Part shown: piece after piece, positions 1 to 7,266 of the stretch
Layout: each line of letters opens with the position of its first letter
How positions within the stretch are numbered: the stretch's first letter is position 1
NCBI GenBank assembly: GCA_030653975.1
Contig: JAURYH010000059.1
Location: forward strand, 1-55,462
Length of the DNA stretch: 55,462 bases
Direction: 5' to 3'
Origin: Hydrogenophaga sp.
GTDB taxonomy: Bacteria; Pseudomonadota; Gammaproteobacteria; Burkholderiales; Burkholderiaceae_C
Translations under genes and position numbers: made by a program
Notes under the pieces: generated by a model
The model's database searches: none
What the model saw: only the letters and a program-made list of their open reading frames with translations
Told to the model about the DNA's origin: nothing

Positions 1-51
1 GGTCGCTACCGACCCGACGACAAGCTGCTGGCCTTCCTGAAGGGGCTGTAG
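1..51 (+). CDS. 3' end of a gene of unknown product
   Basis: Only the last 16 codons are visible. They read GRYRPDDKLLAFLKGL followed by TAG, in frame with the window edge. The tail lies next to a broken tyrosine recombinase, so it may belong to a mobile-element gene, but sixteen residues are too few to assign a family. Confidence 0.35.
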   Translation, partial: GRYRPDDKLLAFLKGL

Positions 52-86
52 ACGTTCGTCCTATGTTCAGCACCGCGCATGCCTGC

Positions 87-689
87 TCATTGGAGACAGG
101 CTGCGCAGCGGGACATAGTCCGGTGCGGGAGATAGTCGAGCTTGGAGTGACCGAGCAACAACTGCACGGCTCGGAGGTTCTTGGTGCGTCGATAGATCAG
201 CGTAGCCTTGGTCCTTCGCATCGAATGCGTTCCATAGTCGGCACGATCCAGTCCCAGTTCATCGACCCAATGCCCAAGAATTCGGGCATATTGCCGGGTC
301 CCCAAATGGGGCGATTCGTGGAGCCGGCTGGGGAAGAGGAAGTCATCTGATTTCAGCGAGGCCTGCTTGATCCACGCCTGCAGCGCTTCTCGGGTAGCTG
401 CCGTGATCTCGAACTGAACTGGGCGCTTGGTCTTGTGCTGCATGACGATAGCGCGCGTGGCCAGCTGCTCACCATGGCACACGTCGCGGACCTTGAGAGC
501 TATGAGGTCGCATCCGCGCAGCTTGCTTTCGATACCGAGGTTGAAGAGCGCCAGCTCTCGGACCCGACCCTCCATCTGAAGGCGGACGCGCAACGCCCAG
601 ATGTCTTTCAGCTTGAAGGGTGCCTTCTGTCCAACGATCTTTCCCTTGTTCCATGGCTCGTAGTGCACGGCATTGCAGGTGGTTTCCAT
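87..689 (-). pseudogene. Tyrosine recombinase/integrase, C-terminally truncated
   Basis: This resembles the short (about 200-residue) tyrosine site-specific recombinases of betaproteobacterial plasmids and islands. The catalytic pocket can be followed: Arg58 in SKLRGCDL, a Lys near 86-88, His155 and Arg158 in THSMRR, and His181 in LLLGHSKL. The family then continues with a nucleophilic Tyr about nine residues later. Here the reading runs into unrelated sequence (LPHRTMSRCAACLQ) and stops, so the expected catalytic tyrosine context is lost. I read it as a remnant left by deletion or frameshift. It sits beside the metal-resistance operon and may mark the edge of an old integrated element. Confidence 0.65.
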
Positions 690-724
690 GACGGTCTCCC
701 ATCGAGTTGAGGGCCTCGTAGCAT

Positions 725-756
725 GCGCTTGCGAGGCGCTTGCGAGGCGCTGGGAG
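725..756. repeat. Short tandem repeat, about 11 bp x 3
   Basis: The unit GCGCTTGCGAG occurs twice exactly and a third time in degenerate form (GCGCTGGGAG). It lies upstream of the recombinase remnant, in the gap before ynfA. No function is apparent. Confidence 0.5.
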
Positions 757-862
757 GTTGCTCTTCAATACGCCCAGACTGCAGGGGTGGCTGGCCCATG
801 AGGCTGCTTTTTTTTCGTTGCGACCTATCAAAACGCGCGACAGGCTACGCAAAGCGTCCGCC

Positions 863-1180
863 TCAATGCGGCTGGTAAGCGATGATGCCCATGCCGACCA
901 GCGCCACACCGGCACCCGCCAGATCCCAGGCGGACGGACGGATGCCGTCCACCGCCCAGAGCCAGAGGATGGCGGCTCCGATATAGACCCCTCCATAGGC
1001 CGCGTACACGCGCCCGGACGCGGCTTCATGCAGCGTCAGCAACCAGGCAAATGACGCCAGGCTCAAGGCCGACGGCAACAGCCACCACACCGAACCCTGC
1101 TCCTTCGCCCAAAGCCAGGCCCAGTAGCAACCAGCGATTTCGGCCAGTGCGGTGAGCGCGTACAAAAGCAAAGTCTTCAT
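863..1180 (-). CDS. YnfA/UPF0060 family small membrane protein
   Basis: A 105-residue protein with four hydrophobic segments, close to the roughly 108 residues usual for YnfA (UPF0060), a family related to small multidrug exporters. Family hallmarks are visible: [12 protein letters not shown] in the first segment and [23 protein letters not shown] in two neighbouring blocks. I chose the ATG of MKTLLLYAL because it gives the family's usual N-terminus; in-frame codons further upstream do not. It is the last gene of the minus-strand metal operon, 26 bp after the SCO gene. Inner-membrane efflux or metal tolerance is plausible, but its substrate is unknown. Confidence 0.85.
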   Translation of the reverse strand: MKTLLLYALTALAEIAGCYWAWLWAKEQGSVWWLLPSALSLASFAWLLTLHEAASGRVYAAYGGVYIGAAILWLWAVDGIRPSAWDLAGAGVALVGMGIIAYQPH

Positions 1181-1206
1181 GGGGTCCCGGTTTGATGTCC
1201 GTTGTT

Positions 1207-1836
1207 TCAACGGCTCTTCAGCAGCGTTTCAATGTCCGCTGCAATCACGCTGGCCTCCGTGCCGTAGTTGGAATACAGCCGTGCGCTTCCGGTGGTGTCG
1301 AAGATGTATTTGCCGGCCGAGTGGTCCATGGTGTACGAAGTGGGCGTCTTGCCTTCCACCTTCTTGAAATACACCTTGAAGTCGGCGGCCACGGTCTTGA
1401 GTTCGGCAGGTTCGGGGCGCAGCGCCAGGAAGCTCGGATCAAAGGCCGCCATGTACGCCTTCAGCAAAGGCAGCGTGTCTCGCTCCGGGTCCACCGTGAT
1501 GAACAGCACCTGCAGCAAGTCACCCCGTTCACCGAGCAAGCGCTTGACCTCGGCCATGGTGGTCATGGAGGTGGGGCACACGTCCGGGCATTGTGTGAAG
1601 CCAAAGAAGACCACCACGATCTTTCCCTTGAAGTCCGCCAGCGTGCGGGTCTGACCCAGGTGATCGGCGAGCCGCAGGTTCTTGGCGAAATCGGCACCGG
1701 TGATGTCGACGCTCTGAAAGCTCGCCGCCTCGGGTGAACACGCCGCCAGGGTCAGGACCGTGGAGGCCGCAGCCGCCATCACAAAACCGCGTCGCGAGAG
1801 TGGGTGGGAGATCGGTTGAACGCGCAGCGTTTGCAT
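1207..1836 (-). CDS. SCO1/SenC-family thioredoxin-fold lipoprotein
   Basis: SCO proteins deliver copper to, or reduce thiols of, periplasmic copper sites such as cytochrome oxidase CuA. The 209-residue product has an N-terminal export signal combining SRRGF, a twin-arginine-like motif, with a lipobox ending LAAC. A thioredoxin fold follows with the metal/redox motif CPDVC and a distal His in MDHSAG that completes the usual CxxxC...H copper site. ATG 1836 is preferred over the upstream GTG because an AGGA box lies about seven bases before it. The gene follows the DsbA-like gene with a short gap. In this metal-inducible operon it probably protects or repairs periplasmic thiols or copper sites. 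Confidence 0.88.
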   Translation of the reverse strand: MQTLRVQPISHPLSRRGFVMAAAASTVLTLAACSPEAASFQSVDITGADFAKNLRLADHLGQTRTLADFKGKIVVVFFGFTQCPDVCPTSMTTMAEVKRLLGERGDLLQVLFITVDPERDTLPLLKAYMAAFDPSFLALRPEPAELKTVAADFKVYFKKVEGKTPTSYTMDHSAGKYIFDTTGSARLYSNYGTEASVIAADIETLLKSR

Positions 1837-1853
1837 GATGTCGGTTCCTGTGC

Positions 1854-2510
1854 TCACTTCTTGATCTTGCTCACTTCTTCGGCGACCAGGGTCGCGAGCT
1901 GCTCAGGTCCAAAGCTCGGGAGGCCGCGGCCGTTGACAAAGAAGGTCGGGGTCTTGGTCACTTCCAGCGCGGTCAGGTCTTCCAGATCCTGCTGGAGCAC
2001 GGCGTCCACTTCGGGCTTGGCAGCGTCTGCACGCGCCTGCAGCAGATCCAGGCCCGCCTCTTCTGCCGCCTTGAACGCCAGATCGATGTTGGGTTGCCCG
2101 TGACTGGCCCATGCGGGCTGAGCGGCCAGCACCGCTTCCAGCACCTGCGGGTATTTGCCCTGGCGTTTGGCGGCCTCCAGCAGGGCCACCACATGGTCCG
2201 ATCCCGCATGGAACGGCGCGTAGCGCAGGACCAGCCGGACATCGTTCGGGTACTGCTTCATCAGGTCCTTGACGATGGGGTAGAACGCACGGCAGGTCTC
2301 GCAGGCGGGGTCAAAAAACTCGACGATGGTCACGGGAGCACCCTGCGGACCAAAGACTGGTGAATGCATGCGGACCAGGCGGCTGTCCTGGGTGCTGACC
2401 TTCTCCATTTGCGAGTTCTGCACCCGCCGCTGGTAGTTGTACATGCCGAAGGCAAAGGCCCCGACAACGATGCCCAGCAGGATCGAGACGGTGAGTTTTT
2501 TGGAGGTCAT
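1854..2510 (-). CDS. DsbA-family thioredoxin-like thiol oxidoreductase
   Basis: A 218-residue membrane-anchored periplasmic oxidoreductase. One N-terminal hydrophobic segment (SILLGIVVGAFAFGMY) is followed by a DsbA-like fold with the redox motif CETC in EFFDPACETCRAFY and the cis-proline loop KTPTFFVNG. Its ATG overlaps the stop of the dsbB-like gene (ATGA), so the two are translationally coupled, as expected for an oxidase and its quinone-linked partner. BdbD-type disulfide oxidases have this architecture. In a lead/cadmium-type operon it presumably re-forms disulfides in exported proteins attacked by thiophilic metals. Confidence 0.85.
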   Translation of the reverse strand: MTSKKLTVSILLGIVVGAFAFGMYNYQRRVQNSQMEKVSTQDSRLVRMHSPVFGPQGAPVTIVEFFDPACETCRAFYPIVKDLMKQYPNDVRLVLRYAPFHAGSDHVVALLEAAKRQGKYPQVLEAVLAAQPAWASHGQPNIDLAFKAAEEAGLDLLQARADAAKPEVDAVLQQDLEDLTALEVTKTPTFFVNGRGLPSFGPEQLATLVAEEVSKIKK

Positions 2511-2923
2511 TTGGGGGTCCTTCTCAGGAAGAGCGTGAGCAAGAGGGTGATGGTGAAAAAAGCCACCAGGGAGAGCCAGGGAATCTGAATGCCGTTGAGG
2601 ATTTCCAGCTTCTGGTCGGCACACGAGACGCCGGCGCTGCAGGGAATCCAGGACTTGGGAATGAGGCCGGCGACCAGCAGGGTGTGGTAGGCCGCCATGA
2701 GCAGGCCGCCGACCGCCAGAGGCAGGGCGTAGACCGCGCCGCGCCGGTCGTCGCTGAAGCAGGCCATGCCCAGCACGATGGCCAGCGGGAACATGAAGAT
2801 GCGCTGATACCAGCAGAGCTGGCACGGCACCATCATCATCACTTCACCGATGAACAAGGCACTGGCCGTGGCCACGACAGCGACCAGCCAGGCCGCCAGG
2901 AGAATCATCCAGTTGAGTTTCAT
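2507..2923 (-). CDS. DsbB/BdbC-like disulfide bond formation membrane protein
   Basis: DsbB-type proteins pass electrons from DsbA to quinone. The 138-residue product has four membrane segments and the two expected cysteine pairs: CQLC in PCQLCWYQR after the first helix, and CSAGVSC in the second periplasmic loop. It is shorter than E. coli DsbB and closer to BdbC. The start overlaps the lspA stop (ATGA), and its own stop overlaps the dsbA-like start, so the three genes are tightly coupled. Confidence 0.88.
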   Translation of the reverse strand: MKLNWMILLAAWLVAVVATASALFIGEVMMMVPCQLCWYQRIFMFPLAIVLGMACFSDDRRGAVYALPLAVGGLLMAAYHTLLVAGLIPKSWIPCSAGVSCADQKLEILNGIQIPWLSLVAFFTITLLLTLFLRRTPK

Positions 2924-3444
2924 GCGTTGCTCTTCGGGGTGGATGCGTCAGCGGTGGGGCGCCTGGCGGGTCGCAGCGACAACAGCGCCCACGCCAACAC
3001 AGCGCTCACGACGAAGACGTCGGCCAGGTTGAAAGCGGGCCAGTGCAGGGCGCGCCAGTGAAGGTCCAGGAAATCCACCACCGCACCGTTCTGGATGCGG
3101 TCAACCAGATTGCCGCTGCCCCCAGCCACGACCAAGGCACCGATCCACCGCTCCGTGGGTTCGGCATGTCGGGTCAGGCAGGCGATGCTCACCGGCACAA
3201 CCACCAACACGCCCACAGCGATGAAAAAGTACCGCTGCCAAGCGTCGGCGTCGGCGAGCAAGGAGAACGCTGCCCCGGTGTTGAGCACATGCACCAGATT
3301 CAGCCAGCTGGTGAACTCGATGCCCGTGCCCAGCGGGATGGTGGCGGCGAACCAGGCCTTGCTGCCCTGATCGACCAACACCAGCAAAAGAACAAATGCC
3401 AGCCACGCCCATCGCGGGTGGCGGCCCAACCAACTTGAAAACAT
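2920..3444 (-). CDS. lspA: Signal peptidase II (lipoprotein signal peptidase)
   Basis: LspA cleaves prolipoprotein signal peptides in the inner membrane. The 174-residue product has four hydrophobic helices and the two aspartate motifs that form the active site: GGSGNLVDRIQNGAVVDFL and FNLADVFV. LVDQGSK in the first helix is also typical. ATG 3444 fits a GGGAG box; a GTG two codons earlier is possible but lies too close to that box. Lead-resistance (pbr) operons often carry an lspA homologue, which matches the MerR gene and operator here. The housekeeping copy is presumably elsewhere. Confidence 0.92.
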   Translation of the reverse strand: MFSSWLGRHPRWAWLAFVLLLVLVDQGSKAWFAATIPLGTGIEFTSWLNLVHVLNTGAAFSLLADADAWQRYFFIAVGVLVVVPVSIACLTRHAEPTERWIGALVVAGGSGNLVDRIQNGAVVDFLDLHWRALHWPAFNLADVFVVSAVLAWALLSLRPARRPTADASTPKSNA

Positions 3445-3576
3445 AAACACTCCCGGAGTGGGATTGATGACCTGTGCCAGCCCGGTGGGCTGGCGCCTTG
3501 TTGCAAAGGGATCAGGTGGGGATCGCCGGGACGCAGCGCACGACAGCGAGGCCGTCGCGGAGAATCGCCGCCCTGA

Positions 3577-3930
3577 TCAGCTCAGGGCATGCCACTGCGG
3601 GCGTTCGGGCACATCGAAGGGGGCCGATCTCGGCTGGACGGAGCGGCCCAGGGCCCATGACGCCGAAGTCGTCGCCCCCACCCCGGCTTGCGCGTCGGGC
3701 GCTGCGATGGAGCAACCCGCGTGGCAGGTGCCGCAATCGGCATCGGCCACGCTCGCAGCCGTCTGGCTGGTCGCGCCGTCCGAATCGCTCTGGCTGCGGT
3801 GTTCATGGGCGTGGTGCCCGGCGTGGGATGCGTCCGATCCCCGTTCGTGCTGACAGAACGCCCCCATCGCAGCCCAGGAGAACTGCAAAGGCATCAACAC
3901 CAGCAAAAAGACCACGAGCCACGAACGCAT
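3577..3930 (-). CDS. His/Cys-rich periplasmic metal-operon protein (CzcI-like)
   Basis: A 117-residue protein with a clear signal peptide (MRSWLVVFLLVLMPLQFSWA), a histidine cluster (HAGHHAHEHR) and a cysteine cluster (CGTCHAGC). Small exported His-rich proteins of this type accompany cation-efflux genes and are thought to buffer or sense periplasmic metal. The start was set at MRSW because it places the signal peptide at the N-terminus. It sits between the DUF3703 remnant and lspA. The family name is inference; the composition and signal peptide are seen directly. Confidence 0.65.
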   Translation of the reverse strand: MRSWLVVFLLVLMPLQFSWAAMGAFCQHERGSDASHAGHHAHEHRSQSDSDGATSQTAASVADADCGTCHAGCSIAAPDAQAGVGATTSASWALGRSVQPRSAPFDVPERPQWHALS

Positions 3931-3965
3931 GGCGGGATTGTAAAAGCGGACCGCCTGCAACGGAT

Positions 3966-4358
3966 TCATCGCGGCCCGTCAACGGCCTGGCCCACCTGCG
4001 CAATCAGCACAGCGATGTCCTCGCGGATGGGCATGGCCTGGAACGCGCTGATGTCGGAACGCCCGGCGTTGCCGAGCGGCAATCGACCCGTGAGATGGCC
4101 CAGGGGCACCAGCAACAGACGGAACAGCTGCCCCAAGACCTCACGCGAATCGCGGGTTTCCCAAGCCAGGGCCAGCATCCGGGCATGCGTATCCAGGTGC
4201 GGCCCCAGTCAGGTTTGTCCTGTCACATGGGCCGCCTCCAGCAGCAGCCAGCGCTGGGGCAGATCCGCGGGCGGCACGGCCCGCTCCCGCAGCAAAAGTT
4301 GCTGAAACAGCCTGGCATCAAAAGCGGGCGCCGGTGCGGCGTCAGTGCGAGTGGCCAT
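3966..4358 (-). pseudogene. DUF3703 family protein with an in-frame TGA
   Basis: Joining the two halves gives a 130-codon frame that matches the DUF3703 layout: an N-terminal helix pair (PQRWLLLEAAHVTGQT), then PHLDTHARMLALAWETRDSREVLGQL and the conserved tail GNAGRSDISAFQAMPI. A TGA occupies codon 50 (bases 4209-4211), where a one-base change from TGG (Trp) would explain it. The reading frame is otherwise intact on both sides. The start overlaps the 3' end of the CDF gene by 17 bp. DUF3703 genes are usual companions of cation exporters, but their role is not known. A sequencing error or a recent nonsense mutation are both possible. Confidence 0.75.
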
Positions 4359-5004
4359 GACCATGCTCGTGACCGTGGCCATCGTCGGCACCCAGTTCGC
4401 CCTGCGCCTGGCGCCAGACTTGCCAGCCCCCGCGCACCGCCAGCGCAGCCATGAGGGTGGCCACCAGCAGGTCGGGCCAGGCGGTGCCGGTGCCGAACAC
4501 ACCCAGCGCCGCACCCATCACGGCGATGTTGCCGATGGCGTCGTTGCGGGTGCAGAGCCACACGCTGCGCATGTTGGCGTCGCCCTCACGGAAAGCGTAG
4601 AGCATCCAGGCGACAGCCAGGTTGGCACACAACGCCAGCACACCGACCGCCCCCATGGTCATCGCGTCGGGCACCTGGCCGCTCCAGAGACTCCAGAGTG
4701 CCCGGCCCAGGACAAACAGGCCAAACGCCACCATGCTGACCGCCTTGAGCATGGCGGCGCGTGCGCGCCAGGCCAGCGCCGCCGACAACACCGCCAGCGA
4801 CACACCGTAGTTCAGCGCATCGCCACCAAAATCGATCGCATCGGCCAGCAGCGAGACCGAGCCCGAGCGGTAGCCGGCCGCCAGCTCCACCACCAGCATC
4901 GCGGCGTTGACCAGCATCGCGATCCAGAGGATGCGGCGGTAGCGCGGCAGGTTGATCAGCGCCGCAGGTTTCGGGGTTTCGTGTTCACAGCAATGGGCAG
5001 ACAT
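4342..5004 (-). CDS. Cation diffusion facilitator (CDF) family metal exporter
   Basis: A 220-residue CDF-type transporter that would export divalent metal ions across the inner membrane in exchange for protons. Six hydrophobic segments are visible. Metal-site helices carry LLADAIDFGGDALNYG (DxxxD-type site in TM2) and RNDAIGNIAVMG (TM5). A His-rich C-terminal tail (GHGHEHGHGHSH) replaces the usual large cytoplasmic domain. The N-terminus has CCEHE, a further potential metal ligand. It is the first gene of the operon, directly behind the MerR-type promoter. Zn, Cd or Pb are likely substrates by analogy; specificity cannot be read from the sequence. Confidence 0.88.
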   Translation of the reverse strand: MSAHCCEHETPKPAALINLPRYRRILWIAMLVNAAMLVVELAAGYRSGSVSLLADAIDFGGDALNYGVSLAVLSAALAWRARAAMLKAVSMVAFGLFVLGRALWSLWSGQVPDAMTMGAVGVLALCANLAVAWMLYAFREGDANMRSVWLCTRNDAIGNIAVMGAALGVFGTGTAWPDLLVATLMAALAVRGGWQVWRQAQGELGADDGHGHEHGHGHSH

Positions 5005-5028
5005 GGGGATTTCCTTTCGAGTGGTTTG

Positions 5029-5059
5029 ATTGGAAACCCTGTAGCCGCTACAGTGTAAA
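5029..5059 (-). promoter_or_regulatory. MerR-type operator-promoter for the metal-resistance operon
   Basis: Read on the minus strand, a -35-like TTTACA and a -10-like TCCAAT are separated by 19 bp. The spacer holds the palindrome CTGTAGC-G-GCTACAG (plus-strand 5039-5053). Over-long 19-20-bp spacers with a centred dyad are the hallmark of MerR-family promoters. The sequence resembles the known PbrR/CadR operators, which also contain a CTATAG/CTACAG-type dyad. The divergent MerR gene would be autoregulated from the same region. Confidence 0.8.
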
Positions 5060-5086
5060 CACCTTCATTTCGACACAGGTATCCCC

Positions 5087-5524
5087 ATGCGCATCAAGGA
5101 ACTGAGCCAAGCCACGGGCGTGGATGTGGAAACGATCCGCTTCTATGAAAAAGAACATCTGCTGCCCGCGCCCGCTCGCTCGGACAACGGCTACCGCGCC
5201 TACGAAGAGCCGCACTTGGAGCGGCTGTCCTTCATCCGCCATTGCAGGGCGTTGGACATGCCCTTGTCGGACGTCAAGCGCCTGCTGGCCTTTGTGGACG
5301 ACCCAGCGCGTCACTGTCTCGACGTGGACCAGCTGGTGGACGAACAGCTCAGCCGCGTGCGGGCACGCCTTCAAAGCATGCACGCACTGGAGCGTCAGCT
5401 GGTACAGCTGCGCTCACGCTGCAAGGGCGAACACGAAGGCGGCGAGTGCGGCATCCTGCACGAGCTGGTGGCCGCAGCACATGGTGAGGCCTGTGCGTGC
5501 CATCCTTCTTCTGCACCACCTTGA
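5087..5524 (+). CDS. MerR family Cd(II)/Pb(II)-responsive regulator (CadR/PbrR type)
   Basis: A 145-residue one-component regulator that would bend and untwist the operator on metal binding and so activate the divergent exporter operon. The N-terminal winged helix reads MRIKELSQATGVDVETIRFY. A long dimerisation helix follows, with Cys77 (ARHCLDV), Cys112 and Cys121 (RCKGEHEGGECG) at the positions used by CadR/PbrR proteins for soft-metal binding. An extra CAC pair near residue 137 gives a Cys-rich tail. The length and cysteine pattern separate it from ZntR and CueR. Cd versus Pb preference is not decidable from sequence. Confidence 0.9.
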   Translation: MRIKELSQATGVDVETIRFYEKEHLLPAPARSDNGYRAYEEPHLERLSFIRHCRALDMPLSDVKRLLAFVDDPARHCLDVDQLVDEQLSRVRARLQSMHALERQLVQLRSRCKGEHEGGECGILHELVAAAHGEACACHPSSAPP

Positions 5525-5790
5525 CGAGACCCACCACAGACCGGACTCAATGTACAGGTTCCCAATTCTGTGGCAGCTCTCAACGCTACCCAAGGTACAC
5601 GCACAACCCACGGCGATGCCTTTTTGATCGGATTCCGATGCACGACACACGGTGTAGAGATGTCGGCAGTCGGTCGGAAGGCACGAACGAACGACCGCAA
5701 CCGCAACCGCTGAACGGCTTGAAGGCTTCGGCGAGGGTCATATTCCAAGGTCGACCGGTGATCAATCCGAAAACCGCCAGCTGCTCTTTT

Positions 5791-5970
5791 GGGTCGTACC
5801 GCCGCTCACCTCGGGCGCGAGGAGTCGTTCTCGAAGCTCGACCAGGCGGGCATGTGTTGGGTGGCCGTTGACAGAGGTGTAGCGGTCGTACGACCCTTCC
5901 ATCCTCGAATGACGGGTGACCGTGGCGGCCGACATTCAGACGTGCTTGGTCACCGGCAGCAACCAGCCTT
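5791..5970 (+). repeat. Dispersed repeat B, copy 1
   Basis: About 180 bp that reappear inverted at 19926-20107. By eye the copies are about 85 % alike with a few short indels. Shared blocks include CGACCCTTCCATCCTCGAA, GCGGCCGACATTCA and GTCACCGGCAGCAACC. The two copies bracket the IS5 element, rcoM and the cox cluster. Confidence 0.8.
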
Positions 5971-5995
5971 TATGTAGAGCTCTACATAAAGGCTG
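5964..5995. repeat. 32-bp perfect palindrome
   Basis: The half-site CAGCCTTTATGTAGAG is followed directly by its exact reverse complement, with no spacer. It overlaps the end of repeat B copy 1 and the start of repeat C copy 1, so it lies exactly at a repeat junction. Candidate roles are a recombination or cruciform site or a bidirectional hairpin. No T-tract follows, so an intrinsic terminator is less likely. Confidence 0.85.
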
Positions 5996-6085
5996 AACTG
6001 AGTCACTCTCGGTTGACCTCTTGCACGACAGTGGCGGCCGTCAACGGTCATTCGACGGTCGACGTTACGTATGACCGCTTCACGC
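5989..6085 (+). repeat. Dispersed repeat C, copy 1
   Basis: It begins with 20 bases identical to 31477-31496 (AAGGCTGAACTGAGTCACTC). Weaker similarity continues through CATTCGA and TATGACCGCT to about 6085. The second copy follows the LysR gene in the same orientation. Confidence 0.65.
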
Positions 6086-6230
6086 TCGAGACCGGGTACT
6101 CGCCCATCAATGCCCGCGTACCGGCAGCGAACGACCGGATGGGCTCAAGGCGACCAGGCACTTCCGCCACCCTTTGCTATCTTTCGTCAGGCTTGGCTGC
6201 ATTGCCGCTCGGAACCGAACCAGGCACTAA

Positions 6231-7166
6231 GAACTTATCCGTAAATAGTAAACTATCGCCCTGAGCCGTACTTCACGCGGTGAGGAGCGAATGCATGGTC
6301 ACACGCAAGCGGGTCGAATCGTGGGAGGTGAGTGATGAGTTCTGGCGCCGGGTCGAACCGTTGATACCGGTGCGGGAGCGCAGCACGGACAAGGCGTATG
6401 TGCGCAAGGCAGGAGCGGGGCGCCCGCCCAAGCCTGCGCGACAAGTGTTCGAGGCGGTCATGTACGTTTTGCGCACTGGCTGCCAATGGAAAGCGCTGCC
6501 CAAGGAGCGCTTTGGCAGTGCAAGTGCGGTGCACAAGCGCTTCCTGGAGTGGGAGGCTGCGGGCGAGTACGAGGCCCTGTGGAAGGCTGGGCTTGCCGAG
6601 TACGACCAGATGGAGGGTATCGCTTGGCGATGGCAGAGCATTGACGGGGCCATGCTCAAGGCCCCACTGGCGCAAGGGGCGGTCGGGCGCAACCCGACCG
6701 ATCAGGGGAAAAAAGGGGAGCAAGCGCCACCTGCTGGTGGACGGGCGTGGCGTCCCGTTGTCGCTCGTCGTGACAGGAGCGAATGCGCATGACGTCACGC
6801 AACTCGATGCCGTTCTGCAGGCCATCATGGTCAAGCGCAAGGCACCAAGCACGCGGCGCAGCAAGCACCTGTGCGCCGACGCAGGGTACCGAGGGCGGCC
6901 TTCCTTGGGAATCATCGAGGGCCACGGCTACATCCCTCACGTCGTTGATCGCAACAAGGAAGCCGATGCCAAGCGGCGCGACCCGACCAGGAGGGTGCGG
7001 CGCTGGGTGGTCGAGGTTTGCCACAGCTGGCTCAACCGCTTTCGCAAGCTGCTCGTGCGGTATGAAAAACTCGAACGCAGTTTCGTCGCACTCAACCACA
7101 TTGCCGCCGCCATCATCGCGTTTCGCAAAGTGAAGCTCGCGACAAACATAATTTACGGATAGGTTC
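6231..7166 (+). mobile_element. IS5-family insertion sequence, 936 bp
   Basis: The ends are imperfect inverted repeats, GAACTTATCCGTAAAT on the left and its counterpart GAACCTATCCGTAAAT on the right (one mismatch in 16). They are flanked by the direct duplication TAA (6228-6230 and 7167-7169). A 3-bp TNA duplication and a transposase split over two frames fit the IS427/IS1031 side of the IS5 family. The element lies 100 bp upstream of rcoM and therefore separates that gene from its former 5' neighbour. Confidence 0.9.
6295..7162 (+). pseudogene. IS5-family transposase, two overlapping frames
   Basis: The first frame starts VTRKRVESWEVSDEFW and carries the N-terminal DUF4096-like domain (RTGCQWKALPKERFG). 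It reads through SIDGAMLKAP with the first catalytic Asp and ends at 6792. The second frame begins where the first loses similarity, at a run of six A and four G (6709-6718). It supplies SKRHLLVDGRGVPL, VTGANAHD (second Asp) and the C-terminal DDE part CHSWLNRFRKLLVRYEKL with the catalytic Glu region. The change is +1 (equivalently -2), not the -1 usual for programmed shifting. Either this copy has a homopolymer indel or it uses a +1/-2 shift. GTG 6280 is an alternative start. Confidence 0.8.
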
Positions 7167-7266
7167 TAAGTCCGAGCCGTTGAATGCGATCATTCAGGGC
7201 CAGCGTCGAGAGTTGCGTTACTCTTCGCTCACGCCAACTCTAGTACGAGTGGCCAGGAGACTGCTG

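Larger units (their letters stand above)
5525..6230. other. Gene-free stretch with dispersed repeats
   Basis: No convincing gene. It holds repeat B copy 1, a 32-bp palindrome and repeat C copy 1, and ends at the target-site duplication of the IS5-family element. Short frames here show no protein family. Confidence 0.6.

Noticed and set aside
87..689. The tyrosine recombinase as the integron integrase for the cassette string
   Set aside because: It is too short, lacks the IntI-specific extra helix region, is truncated and lies more than 31 kb from the cassettes.
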